DNA from: JACNIZ01 sp964344765
GTDB taxonomy: Bacteria; Planctomycetota; UBA1135
Reading direction: 5' to 3'
DNA length: 64,000 bases
Assembly (NCBI GenBank): GCA_964344765.1
Contig: CAYFOM010000002.1
Coordinates: forward strand, 62,001-126,000
The number at the start of each line of letters is the position of its first letter. Position 1 is the first letter of the stretch. Below are positions 51,447-61,500 of the stretch, piece after piece. The notes under the pieces are model-generated. The model saw only the letters and a list, made by a program, of their open reading frames with translations. It did not search any database and had not been told where the DNA came from. A program made the position numbers and the translations under genes.

Positions 51447-54053
51447 ATGAAATCGGAACGTTGGGCACGATTGAAGGACCTGTTGGATCAGGCTCTGGAA
51501 TTGCCCCAAGACCAACGTGATGCATTCGTTGATCGCGAATGCAAGGGCGATGCCGAGCTGAAACAACAGCTCGTTGAACTGCTGGCTGCAAGTGAAGATT
51601 TAGACGACTTCATTTCGCCGCCTAAGGATCATGTCATCCCAGTCGACAAGATTTTCAGCAGTGCCAACGAAGAGGGGCTGCTGGGGTCAATTGGTGGATT
51701 TCGGTTAATCCAAGAGCTAGGCCGCGGTGGACGCGGTGTGGTTTATTTGGCGAAACCCGAAGACAGCGATCGTTTGGTCGCACTGAAGGTGCTGTCTTTG
51801 ACTGCGTTGCCGTCGGCGGTTTCGGTAGAGCGTTTCCAACGCGAAGCGCGTTCGGTCGAAAAGCTCAGGCATCCGGCGATCGTCAAGATCCAAAGCTTGC
51901 AGCAGGATTTGGGCCGGCCGTTTTTGGTTATGGATTACATCGACGGCCCGAGCTTGGCCGCCGAGATTGCCAAGTTGCAGCCGGGTGCCGAGGTGGATCA
52001 GCCGTCGGTGCTGCGGGCGAAGGATGAGGAGCCGTCGTTCCTCGCCGCCAAGCTGATCGAGGAATTGGCACGGGCGGCGCACCATGCTCACGAGCGCGGT
52101 GTGATTCACCGCGACATTAAGCCGCAGAACGTGCTGCTGGACCATGAAGGCCAGCCGTACTTGGTGGACTTTGGTTTGGCGCGCGATGATGAAGAAGTAA
52201 CTCTTACCCGCCCCGGCGAGGTCGAAGGCACGCCGAACTACATGAGCCCCGAGCAGGTGCACGCCGAACGCAACAAGGTCGACCAGCGCACCGATGTTTA
52301 TTCGCTGGGGGTCGTGCTCTATGAACTGCTGACGCTGAAGCGTCCGTTCGAGGCGCCAACGGCCAACCAAGTGATGGCCAACATCACCAGCCGCGCGCCG
52401 ATGCGCGTGCGCAAAATCAACGAGTCGGTGCCGCGCGATTTGGAATTGGTGTGCATGAAGGCGATGGAAAAAAATCCGCGCCACCGCTACCAAACCGCCG
52501 CCGAACTCGCCGACGACCTCGGCCGGTTCTTGCGTCATGAAGGCGTGCACGCCACCGCGTTAAACCCCGCGCAAATGCTGGCGCGCCACATTGCCCGCCG
52601 GCCCATGCCGTGGGGATTGAGTGCTGCGGCCATAGTTCTTGTCAGCGTTGCCGCGATGGTCAATAGCTGGATGGCAAAAGCGCAAGCATTTAGCGCAGTC
52701 GAGACTCAACTGGATGCATTGACGCTGGTCGATGGTTCATACGACCCTATGCCGAATTTCGGCGCTGTCCTAAGCACTTTGGAGGGCGCTCAGAGCTTGT
52801 ATGGCGAAACGCCGCAGGGTTTGAGAACCAAGCTTGAAAATGCGCTGCAATGGCGAGAAAAGGCGCTCGATTATCTTGAGGCAACCTATTTGGACTTCGA
52901 TCTGGCTGAAGTGTCCATCGGTAATTGGCGCTATCAACCCAGTGCCGAAGGCGAACCTACGCTTGCCGCGTCATATCATGCATTCTCAGCCGGGCTAACT
53001 GCGTTAGGCTTCCCTTCTGAACCCAAGCTTCCGTTTTATGAACGTCGACGTCCGAAGTTGATCGTCGAGCTTCGAGAGGCTGCGCTTGGGCCGGATTGTC
53101 GGGTTTACCTAGCTCATTTCCTTCCTAGGGAAGATCGGTTTTCGCAATTTGAAGATAAAGGCTTGGTCAGCGACCTGTCAGAAGGCATTTCTTTGATGGA
53201 AGATACGCCTTACCGGGTTTTTCTTCGCGCAAAGGATGGCCGCATTAGCGAGGGTACGGTTCTCCCCATGCCGACGCGGTCCCGACTTGTGCTTAAGTTC
53301 GGATTGAGGAATCCGGATGACCATAGCGGCATGGTTTCCATTGCCTCTGGATCATACGATTGGCTCGAGGCACAGGGTGAAGGGGAGAAAGAGGATCGAA
53401 TTGATGTCGGTGATTTTTGGCTAGATGAGATCCCCGTCACCTGTGGCCAGTACTGGGATTACCTGGCTGCGGCAGGTAGAGAGCAATCTGGACTTTGGCC
53501 AGCCGACGAAGGCTTACAGCAGGCACTTCGGGATCGTCCGGCCGTCTTTCTCACGCCCTACGAAATGGCGGCTTACGCGGCATGGCATGGAAAACGTCTT
53601 GTGACTATGCCTGAATACAAACTTGCAATACGAGGGCAGGATGGTGGCATTTATCCACCAGGAATCGTGCCTGAAAAGGGGCATGAATCCATGCCTTTCG
53701 ACAAACCAACATTGGAAGAAACAAGGGGCACAGAGCCTGAGGGCGTGAGTCCGGAATGGTATTGGCTTTCTTTAATTCTTCCCAGCGTGAACAATATTCC
53801 CGATTACGATCGCGCCGCTTCCGGTGTGAAAATGATCTGGGCAAATATTGGTCAAGTTACGGAGTCCGTCGACTACAAGTCTTTTGGCGATGGAACCTAT
53901 ACACCAATGCTTTGGGTTTCTAGACCAATGATTGAATGGTCAGCGGAAGAGGCAATCGAGGACGGCTTAAAAGGCAGAGCAACCTTTATGTTTCAGGCCT
54001 TCAACCCGGTAGTTGGCTTCCGTTGCGCAATCAGTAACAACTCCATTCCCTGA
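51447..54053 (+). CDS. Ser/Thr protein kinase with a membrane segment and an FGE-sulfatase-like C-terminal domain
   Basis: This is an 868-residue kinase. An N-terminal helical segment (WARLKDLLDQALELPQDQR) is typical of planctomycete kinases next to ECF sigma factors. The Hanks kinase domain spans about 80-365, with GRGGRGVVYLA, the catalytic Lys in VALKVL, HRDIKPQNVLL, VDFGLAR and the SPEQ activation-loop end. All catalytic residues are present. A membrane segment at about 390 (WGLSAAAIVLVSVAAMV) follows. The outer part ends in a degenerate SUMF1/FGE-like domain (about 635-868; MVSIASGSYDWL, IPVTCGQYWDYL, YEMAAYAAWHGKRLVTMPEY, ending VVGFRCA). Base composition becomes visibly richer in A/T in the second half than in neighbouring genes. 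It probably senses an envelope signal and controls the upstream sigma factor. Confidence 0.92.
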   Translation: MKSERWARLKDLLDQALELPQDQRDAFVDRECKGDAELKQQLVELLAASEDLDDFISPPKDHVIPVDKIFSSANEEGLLGSIGGFRLIQELGRGGRGVVYLAKPEDSDRLVALKVLSLTALPSAVSVERFQREARSVEKLRHPAIVKIQSLQQDLGRPFLVMDYIDGPSLAAEIAKLQPGAEVDQPSVLRAKDEEPSFLAAKLIEELARAAHHAHERGVIHRDIKPQNVLLDHEGQPYLVDFGLARDDEEVTLTRPGEVEGTPNYMSPEQVHAERNKVDQRTDVYSLGVVLYELLTLKRPFEAPTANQVMANITSRAPMRVRKINESVPRDLELVCMKAMEKNPRHRYQTAAELADDLGRFLRHEGVHATALNPAQMLARHIARRPMPWGLSAAAIVLVSVAAMVNSWMAKAQAFSAVETQLDALTLVDGSYDPMPNFGAVLSTLEGAQSLYGETPQGLRTKLENALQWREKALDYLEATYLDFDLAEVSIGNWRYQPSAEGEPTLAASYHAFSAGLTALGFPSEPKLPFYERRRPKLIVELREAALGPDCRVYLAHFLPREDRFSQFEDKGLVSDLSEGISLMEDTPYRVFLRAKDGRISEGTVLPMPTRSRLVLKFGLRNPDDHSGMVSIASGSYDWLEAQGEGEKEDRIDVGDFWLDEIPVTCGQYWDYLAAAGREQSGLWPADEGLQQALRDRPAVFLTPYEMAAYAAWHGKRLVTMPEYKLAIRGQDGGIYPPGIVPEKGHESMPFDKPTLEETRGTEPEGVSPEWYWLSLILPSVNNIPDYDRAASGVKMIWANIGQVTESVDYKSFGDGTYTPMLWVSRPMIEWSAEEAIEDGLKGRATFMFQAFNPVVGFRCAISNNSIP

Positions 54054-54064
54054 ACGAATCAAAA

Positions 54065-54592
54065 ATGACGCATAACTTCAACATCTCCTTCAAAGTGAAC
54101 TACCTAAAGGATCTAAAAGCGGAATTGACTCCGCTGCAACGAGACGCAGCTTTGGCTGCGGCGGAGGCGACCGTGAATCAGTGGTTGAATGACAACCCGA
54201 TTCCGCCCTCGTTGCTAAAGGTCCAGACCGCAAAGGATAGTTCGCTCAATGTCCATGACAACCGGGAGCTGTTGAAAGCCATTCACGACCGTATTCAGCA
54301 AATCGCTCCAAACCTGCCGGGCGAATTGAAGGATGCAACCATTAGCGATGAGCAAGATGCGCTAATGGATCAATCCGGCTGCGAGTGGATCCCGACGCCG
54401 CCGACGCCACCGCCGCCTGCTGGATATTGGAAGTGCGGCAACTCTTCTCTGAGTATGAACACCCGTCTCGACTTCGTCGAAGTCGGTGAGGGCGATTGGC
54501 AGCAAGCGCCGATGGATCGCGGTCAAGCGCGTTGCGTGATCTCGATTCAGGTGGCTTACGTCGACTCGAAGTCGAACAAGCCGCAGCATTAG
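54065..54592 (+). CDS. Orphan hypothetical protein downstream of the kinase
   Basis: This 175-residue soluble protein has no family I recognise. The first 75 residues are helical (YLKDLKAELTPLQRDAALAAAEATVNQWL). A proline knot PTPPTPPPPAGYWKCG lies around 120-135, and the end is a beta-like segment (LDFVEVGEGDWQQAPMD). It starts 11 bases after the kinase stop, so it is probably in the same transcript as the sigma factor and kinase. Its base composition resembles the A/T-richer second half of the kinase gene, suggesting that both parts evolve quickly or came together. It has no signal peptide and could be an accessory or substrate of the kinase. Confidence 0.72.
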   Translation: MTHNFNISFKVNYLKDLKAELTPLQRDAALAAAEATVNQWLNDNPIPPSLLKVQTAKDSSLNVHDNRELLKAIHDRIQQIAPNLPGELKDATISDEQDALMDQSGCEWIPTPPTPPPPAGYWKCGNSSLSMNTRLDFVEVGEGDWQQAPMDRGQARCVISIQVAYVDSKSNKPQH

Positions 54593-54628
54593 AGTCTCGC
54601 CAATACGTCGATGCCTCAATTGGGCCCG

Positions 54629-56587
54629 CTAGGATTCGTCCACGGCGGGCCAGACGTTATTGCGGCGGTTGCCATCGGGTAGCTCGCGGTCGGGATCCAA
54701 AGTGATCTTCTTCACCGGCTTTGCCGACTTCAGTCGCTCTTGGATCGCGTGCGAGTGGTACCAAACTTCGACCGGCAGGCGCAGGTCTTCCTGACTGCCG
54801 TCCTCGAATTCAATGCGCATGCTGACCGGCATCACCATTTTGCCCTGATTGCGAATCGTGATCAGGGCGCCTTTGTTATCCGACGCTTGAGTCACTGACT
54901 CGATCGCCTGATCCAAGTGGCCGGTTTCCAAGAACCAGCCGCGCCAGAACCACGACAGCTCGGCACCGGCGGCGTCTTCCATGCAGCGGAAGAAGTCGGC
55001 TGGGCGCGGCGACTTAAATGCCCATTCTTCGATGTACTTACGGAACGCATAATCAAAGCGCTCCGGACCCAAGATGGTTTCGCGCAGCAACACCAATCCG
55101 GCACCGGTTTTGGTGTATTGCAGTGAACCCAGCAAACGCCCCGGCAAGTGGTCGGCCGGAGTTTCCACCGGCAATTGATTGGGCATGGTCAGCAAGTTGG
55201 CGACGCCGGCGGGGTGGGCGCGACCGCCGGTGGAGTCGGGGAACCAATCGCGCTGCGAGTAGTAGTTGATGAAGGTATTGAAGCCTTCATCCATCCACGC
55301 ATGGCGCCGTTCATCGGTATTGACGATCATCGGGAACCAGTTGTGGCCGATCTCGTGAGTGGTCACGCCATACAAACCACGCTCGCTGCGCCGCGACCGA
55401 CAAAAGATGATCATCGGATACTCCATGCCGCCCTCAATGCCGTTGACGTTGATCGCCGACGGATAGGGGTAAGCAAACCAGCGCTCGTTGTATCCCAAGA
55501 TGGCGGTGCGCAACATCTGCGTGCTCTTGCCCCACAGCGGCAAACCTTCCTTGGGGTAAACCGATTGCACCAAAGTATTGACGCAACCCGCCGGAACCTC
55601 GCCGTCGTACAAACTGGCGGCATCCCAAATGAACGCATCCGACGCCGACCAAGCCGTCGTGCGCACATTCTCCGCCAAGTATTTCCACGTCAACGGACCC
55701 GAGCCTTCCGGACGCCATCCTGGCGTGTCGATTTCATCGGCGCCGATAATGGTCACCGTTTCGGTGGTGCGGTGAGCAGCCTTCCAGCGTTGAAGCTGGG
55801 TTTCAGTGAACACCTCTTCCGGGTTCAGCAACTTGCCGGTCGCCGCCACTAGCCAATTGCGCGGCGCGGTGAGCTCAAGTTCATGAGTTCCAAAGTTGGT
55901 GTAAAACTCGCCGGTGCCGATGTACGGCAGCGTATTCCAACCATAAACATCGTCGTAAACAGCAACACTGGGGAACCACTGTGCAATTTGAATCACGCGG
56001 CCTTGCTCGACGTTTTCAATGCCGAAGCGGCGGAACACGTTTTGCGGAATGACGAAGTCCCACATCACTTCGAATTCAATCGTGCCGCCGCGCGCGCGAA
56101 TCGGCTGCGGCAGCTCCACGCGCATTAACGTGTCGTAAATCTGGTAAGGCAAGGTTGCGCCCGCACTGCTCAGCGAGTGCACGCGATAGCCATTGCCTTC
56201 GGACTTATCCATGCCGATTGCCGCACGCCGACCGACGCGTGCGCCAATGCTGTCGGAGCGGAACACGTTCTGCTCCAAGTTCATCCATAAGTAATCCAAA
56301 TCATCCGGCGACTCGTTGGTGTAAGTAATCGTCGCCCGGCCGATGACCAAGCGCGTACCGGGATCCAGTTTGGCTTGGATTTTGTAGTCCACACGCTGCT
56401 GCCAATACTCGTGACCCGGACGACCGGCACCGGTTCGAATCGTGTTGGGTGCCGGCAGATGCAGCGGACTGAAAATGGTGTTGTCGGCGCGCGGGGTCGG
56501 GGCGCGGAAGTCCGGCGAATCGGGCTTTTGGGCGGGGGCGGCGGCTGCGGTGAGCAGCAGCAGAAGCAGCGCGAGGGTTTTGGGCAT
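54629..56587 (-). CDS. Secreted M1-family aminopeptidase-like metallopeptidase
   Basis: This is a 652-residue protein with signal peptide MPKTLALLLLLLTAAAAPAQ. The N-terminal beta domain contains the bridging strand YLWMNLEQNVFRSDS. The catalytic part has NGIEGGMEYPMIIF, an M1 exopeptidase-type motif (G-x-MEY), then HEIGH (His411, Glu412, His415) and the third ligand Glu434 in WMDEGFNTFINYYS. All zinc ligands are present. The C-terminal 200 residues are a helical region followed by a beta-type ending. It resembles the M1-family peptidases of Bacteroidetes and planctomycetes and probably acts on peptides outside the cytoplasm. ATG 56611 (8 residues longer) is an alternative start. Its stop is 36 bases from the orphan gene stop. 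Confidence 0.9.
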   Translation of the reverse strand: MPKTLALLLLLLTAAAAPAQKPDSPDFRAPTPRADNTIFSPLHLPAPNTIRTGAGRPGHEYWQQRVDYKIQAKLDPGTRLVIGRATITYTNESPDDLDYLWMNLEQNVFRSDSIGARVGRRAAIGMDKSEGNGYRVHSLSSAGATLPYQIYDTLMRVELPQPIRARGGTIEFEVMWDFVIPQNVFRRFGIENVEQGRVIQIAQWFPSVAVYDDVYGWNTLPYIGTGEFYTNFGTHELELTAPRNWLVAATGKLLNPEEVFTETQLQRWKAAHRTTETVTIIGADEIDTPGWRPEGSGPLTWKYLAENVRTTAWSASDAFIWDAASLYDGEVPAGCVNTLVQSVYPKEGLPLWGKSTQMLRTAILGYNERWFAYPYPSAINVNGIEGGMEYPMIIFCRSRRSERGLYGVTTHEIGHNWFPMIVNTDERRHAWMDEGFNTFINYYSQRDWFPDSTGGRAHPAGVANLLTMPNQLPVETPADHLPGRLLGSLQYTKTGAGLVLLRETILGPERFDYAFRKYIEEWAFKSPRPADFFRCMEDAAGAELSWFWRGWFLETGHLDQAIESVTQASDNKGALITIRNQGKMVMPVSMRIEFEDGSQEDLRLPVEVWYHSHAIQERLKSAKPVKKITLDPDRELPDGNRRNNVWPAVDES

Positions 56588-56670
56588 TGGCGGATTTGGA
56601 GGGTCCGCCATCCTAGCAAGCTTTGAAACGGACCTCCGCCGGGACCACTTTCGCCCGAAGCGAACGGTAA

Positions 56671-57582
56671 CTAGCGACAGCAAGACGCGAGGTATGCGTC
56701 CAAATCTGCGTCGGTAAACTCAAATCCCGAGTCGGTCAAAGCGTTCGGAGCAACTCGTGTGCTGGCCAAAAGTAGGGCTTTGCCCATTTCGCCAAACAGC
56801 ATCTTCACGGCAAATGCCGGGAGCGGCAGCAACGCGGGCCGGCGCAGCGCTTTGCCCAAACTGCGGGCAAAGTCGGCCTGGCGAGTGGGGTTGGGGCAAA
56901 CCAAATTGACTGCTCCTTGCAGCGTTTTGGCGTCCAGTGCAAATTCGATAGCACGAACCGCATCGTCCAGGCTGGCCCAACTCATCCACTGACGGCCGTT
57001 GCCGACGCGACCACCTAAGCCCATTCGAAACGGAGGCAGCATGGTTTTCAACGCGCCGCCATCCGGTGACAGCACCACGCCCGTACGCATATGTACCACC
57101 CGTATGCCGGCCTGTTCCGCCAGACCGGTCGCTGCTTCCCAATTTCGGCAAAGGTCGGCGAGGAAGTCTTCGCCTAGCGGACTGCGCTCATCTACTTCTC
57201 GCTCGCCGCAGTCTCCGTAAATCCCAGTTGCCGAGGCACTGACCAACACCTTCGGTTGGATCGGCAACTGCGCCATCCATTCGCAAAGTAACGACGTCGA
57301 TCGCACCCGGCTTTTGACAAACTGCTGCTTGCGGGCGGGAGTCCATCGCCCCTGGCCGATGTTTTCCCCGGCAAGATGAACCACCGCGTCGGGTGCAAGA
57401 TCCGGTGCATGGATTTTTCCGGCATCAATGTCCCACCACGCCGCCGCGTCTGGCTGGCGGGAAAGCGGAACAACTCGATCGCCGCGGGCTTCCAGGCAAC
57501 GGCTTAATGCAGTGCCGATTAAACCGCTGGCGCCGGTGATCAGCACCGTGCGTTTGGCGGTGCCGTCGGCTAGGTCGGTCAC
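56671..57582 (-). CDS. TIGR01777-family NAD-dependent epimerase-like protein
   Basis: This 303-residue short-chain dehydrogenase/epimerase relative has Rossmann motif VLITGASGLIGTALSRCL at the N-terminus and VVHLAGENIGQGRWT. The ATGIYGDCGEREVDE segment carries the Tyr of the catalytic site, and RTGVVLSPDGGALKTMLPPFRMGLGGRVGNGRQWMSW is very typical of the YfcH/TIGR01777 family. The end (APNALTDSGFEFTDADLDAYL) matches the family's DUF1731 tail. Its function in bacteria is not established. The start is a GTG at 57582 that forms a GTGA overlap with the MBL-fold gene, so the frame upstream of it is not used. Confidence 0.9.
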   Translation of the reverse strand: MTDLADGTAKRTVLITGASGLIGTALSRCLEARGDRVVPLSRQPDAAAWWDIDAGKIHAPDLAPDAVVHLAGENIGQGRWTPARKQQFVKSRVRSTSLLCEWMAQLPIQPKVLVSASATGIYGDCGEREVDERSPLGEDFLADLCRNWEAATGLAEQAGIRVVHMRTGVVLSPDGGALKTMLPPFRMGLGGRVGNGRQWMSWASLDDAVRAIEFALDAKTLQGAVNLVCPNPTRQADFARSLGKALRRPALLPLPAFAVKMLFGEMGKALLLASTRVAPNALTDSGFEFTDADLDAYLASCCR

Positions 57583-58451
57583 TGATCTTTCGGGCTTAGC
57601 GCCTGATAAAGCGTGTCCAACCACTTTTCGGTGGTGATGAACTGCCACGACCATTCGGCGTATTTCTCCGGCAGTCCGGCGGCCACCGCATCTTCACGCG
57701 ACATGCCTTCTTTGATGCGCTTTTCAACAATCGCAATGCAATCTTCGATCATCGCGATTTCGGCTTCCAAATCGGCGCGCGTCGCCAGCGGACCGTGGCC
57801 GGGAATGACCTTGGCGTCGGCTGGCGCCAGTTGCAGCACCTTTTTCATCGACTTGACGTAGCCTTTGACGTCACCGCCGCTACCCACATCAATGAATGGG
57901 AACAGCTTGTGGAACATCAAGTCGCCCATGTGCACAACTTTGGAGCCGGTGAAAATCACCACGCTATCGCCGTCGGTATGGCCCACCGGCAAATGCACCA
58001 CGTGCACGGCTTCGCCATTCCAATGCAAGGTCAATCCGTCGTCATAAGTGATCTCGGGCAACGCGCCCGGATCGGCCGGACCGGCACCGCGTCCGCCTTT
58101 GATCATGCGCGCGCGAACATTTTGATGCGCGATCAGCAACCCATCCTTACCAAAACCCAAGTTGCCGCCGACGTGATCGCCATGCCAATGCGTATTCACC
58201 ACGTAAGTCGGCTGGCCATCGGTGAACTTCGCCATCGCCTTGCGAATGCCCTCTTCAAACTGAGCGAATTGAGTGTCGATCATCAGCACGCCGTCGTCGC
58301 CCCTCATCACGCCGATGTTGCCGCCGAAGCCGACCAGCATGGCGATGTTGTCGGTCACCTCGACCACCTTGATCTCGGGAGCCGGCTCTTGCAAACCGGA
58401 ATTCAGTGCGCCCAAACCGAGCGCAGCAGCAGCGAGCAGCAGGATTTTCAT
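57579..58451 (-). CDS. Secreted MBL-fold metallo-hydrolase
   Basis: This is a 290-residue metallo-beta-lactamase-fold protein. The signal-like N-terminus is MKILLLAAAALGLGALNSG. Metal ligands are in NTHWHGDHVGGN (H-x-H-x-DH), then LPVGHTDGDS, HMGDLMFHKLFP and VIPGHGPLA. This pattern is typical of the SoxH/quinoprotein-relay-like group. The likely reaction is hydrolysis of a thioester, lactone or other small substrate in the periplasm; no specific substrate can be deduced. The frame overlaps the start of the epimerase gene by four bases. It starts 97 bases from the divergent PQQ-like/LamG giant gene. Confidence 0.9.
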   Translation of the reverse strand: MKILLLAAAALGLGALNSGLQEPAPEIKVVEVTDNIAMLVGFGGNIGVMRGDDGVLMIDTQFAQFEEGIRKAMAKFTDGQPTYVVNTHWHGDHVGGNLGFGKDGLLIAHQNVRARMIKGGRGAGPADPGALPEITYDDGLTLHWNGEAVHVVHLPVGHTDGDSVVIFTGSKVVHMGDLMFHKLFPFIDVGSGGDVKGYVKSMKKVLQLAPADAKVIPGHGPLATRADLEAEIAMIEDCIAIVEKRIKEGMSREDAVAAGLPEKYAEWSWQFITTEKWLDTLYQALSPKDQ

Positions 58452-58548
58452 GAATGAATTCTAGGACAACAACGCAATCGGCGGATTTTTCCTTGGCCGG
58501 TTGCGATTTGGCCTAATTCCACCCCTGTTAGCTATGCTGGAAGCGCCG

Positions 58549-61500
58549 ATGATCGCCCTAATTCTCTCCCTGGCCTCCAGCCTGCCGACGGCACCGGCCG
58601 CCCAAGCCGCTTACCAAGCCGATTGGCCCACTTACCGCCACGACGCCGCTCGCTCCGGCCGCACCAGCCACACCCTGGAATGGTCCGACATGCGCTTGCA
58701 TTGGCAGCGCGGATTCGGCCGCCCCGAGCCGGCTTGGCCCGGTCCCGCGCAATGGGATGCATACGCCGCTTTGCCCGGGCTGAAATCGATGCGCGATTAC
58801 GATTCCGCATATCAGCCGATTGTGGTCGGTCGGTTTATGTTCTTCGGCTCCAATCGCGATTCGCAAATCTATTGCGTCGACATCGAAACCGGGTTGTCGA
58901 TCTGGAACCACCAGGCGGCTGCTCCCATTCGCGTTGCGCCGACCTACCAAATCAGTCCGGCCGCACCGGCTAAACCCAAAGCCGATCAAATTCTCCCGGC
59001 CGGGCGTCTTTACTTCGGCGACGACTCCGGCACCCTGACCTGTTTGCACGCGGCAAATGGAGGAGTGTCTTGGCAATACGCGCCGCACCAGCACGAGCGG
59101 CAGCTGATTCACGATGGTCGATTCATTTCGTTTGCGCCGATCCGCACCGGAGTATTGGTACGCGATGGCCAGGCTTACTTCGGAGCATCGTTTCTGCCGT
59201 GGAAACCGTCCTACCTTTATTCGGTGCGCGCTATCGACGGCAACACCGGTGGCAAAGGTTTTGCCCGCGAGCTTGGTGCAGGTTGGACTTTGGAAGGCCC
59301 AATGTTGGCCTCCGATCGTCACCTAGTCATGCCGCAAGGCCGAGTTGCACCGCTGGTTTTCTCGCGTAAAGACGGCTCACCGCAAGGCACGCTAGAAGGA
59401 GGCGGCGGCAGCTTTTGCTTGCTCACCGACGACGATCAAGTGCTACACGGGCCGGGCAATAAAACCGGTTGGATCACCGCTTCCGGTGCCGACGGTCGTG
59501 CCAAGATTGCGTCGTACGACAAGGGCAATTCCATCGTTGTCAACGGCAATACTGCTTACTTGTTAAGTGACCGCGGTTTGTCGGCCTTCGACCGCAAGAG
59601 TCAAGCGCTGATTTGGAGCCGACCGGTAGATACCCCGTTCACATTAATCCAGGCCGGTCCGCATCTGATCGCCGGCGGCGACGGCCTGGTGCGTACTTTC
59701 GACGCCAAAACCGGCGACGAACTTTGGGCAAGTGAGGTGCCCGGCAAGGCGCTGGGTTTGGTGGCAGCGCAGAACCGATTGTTTGTCAGCACCGATAGCG
59801 GTCACATCGTCAGTTTCGGATCCGGCGAGCCGGTGCCCAATCCGCTGCTGGCCGAAGGAGAGCCCGTTCCCGGCGCGGGTTGGCAACCGGCAAGCGCGTT
59901 GCATTGGCAATCGGCGGCGGCGGTAGGTGCTGCGCCGGCCGTGCAAAAGTTGAAGGATCGAAAGTTAATAGACCATTGGCTGTTCCAGAGCAACACTCAA
60001 TTGCAGGTGGAAATCATGCCCGGCGACCCGCGCACGACCACGGTTTACGCCAACCTAGGTTCGCGAGCGATGGCGGCGCAACCACTCGGTAGTTCGCAAT
60101 TACAAAGGCAAGGCAACTGGCATTGCGCGGTATTGGATGGCCGCCAGGGTGACTTTGAAGTGGCGACTTTGGCCGGCCATGATCTGCAGCCGACGCGCGC
60201 AACCAAGCAGAGTTTGGGTGGCGTCAAAATTGCGAAGGCGGTGCGCGATAGTCAGTTGCCAAAGAGCAAGTTCAGCGCCGAAGCGTGGGTGCGAGTGGAT
60301 CGGCCGACCGAATGGGGTGGAATCATCGGTGCCAGCCAAGACAACGGGGAATATGAACGCGGTTGGCTGTTGGGCTATCGCAAGAACCATTTCAGCTTTG
60401 CACTGAAGTCGAAGAAGGGTTCCAGTCGTTTGTCGTGGGTGCGTGCGCCGGAGTCGTTCCAGATGGGGGCGTGGCACCACGTGGTGGCAACTTACGACGG
60501 CAAGCAAATGCTGCTTTATGTTGACGGCGCGCAAGTTGCCAGCGGCGATCAAGCCAGCGGCGACGTGGATTACCCGGAGGATGGCTGGTATCAGCTCGGC
60601 GCTTATCGCGATAAGGATGAGTACTTCCGCATGAAGGGTGCGTTGCACGAGGTCAAGCTGCATGACCGGGTGCTAAAGGCTTCCGACGTGCATGCTTCGT
60701 ATCAAGCCAAAGCGGATCAGATTCCGGCGCCGTTGGTGATTGAGCCGCCGCGTAAGCAGCCGGTGGCGAATTTGGATTTGGCAACTCGGCCGTGGATTCG
60801 GCTTTATCACGGTGACCATTCCGTCGGCAGCTCGGTGGCTGAACAGCTGGGCAGCGCAACCATCAGTTGGTCCACTGCCGAAGCGATGAAAACCGAAATT
60901 GAATTCGTCGCTGCCGCCGACGCACCCGGACCCGACGGCAAGTTTCCAACGCCGCCCGTTGGAGGCTGGAAGGAGTCGCCGCCGCTGACTTATCAGGTGG
61001 TGGAAGGAGCTGAAAAAGTCCATCCGCGCCGTCAGCACACCGTGGTCGTTCAAGGTCTGCCGCCGCGCAGCGTGCAGCACTTCCGTGTGATCCAACGCGA
61101 CGGCGATCAGGTCCGCCGCAGTCAGATTTTCGAGCTGGATACTCACTTTGCCCAGCCAATGCATGCGCAAGGAGAATTTCAATCTTCGCCCACCGCCGAC
61201 GACGACTGGGCGAGGCTGGTTTCAGGGTTGGTGACTCCTATGGTTGTGGTCGTGGGCGAGGAAATGGCTGAGGAACAAAGGGCCAAAATTCGCCAGGTGG
61301 CACCGGGGGCCGACATCCGCCATGTCGATGGTGAGTCGCTTCTCCGTATGCCGCCGATGAGCGCCGATGCTGTTTTTGTGAACAACGCAAACTCGCTGAA
61401 GCCGGAAGCTATTGGCCGAATGATTGCGCCGGGCGGCTATTGGCTGGATACCAAGCGCCATCGCACGATGCCGTCCGGATTTGAAGCGGTCCCGACTCGG

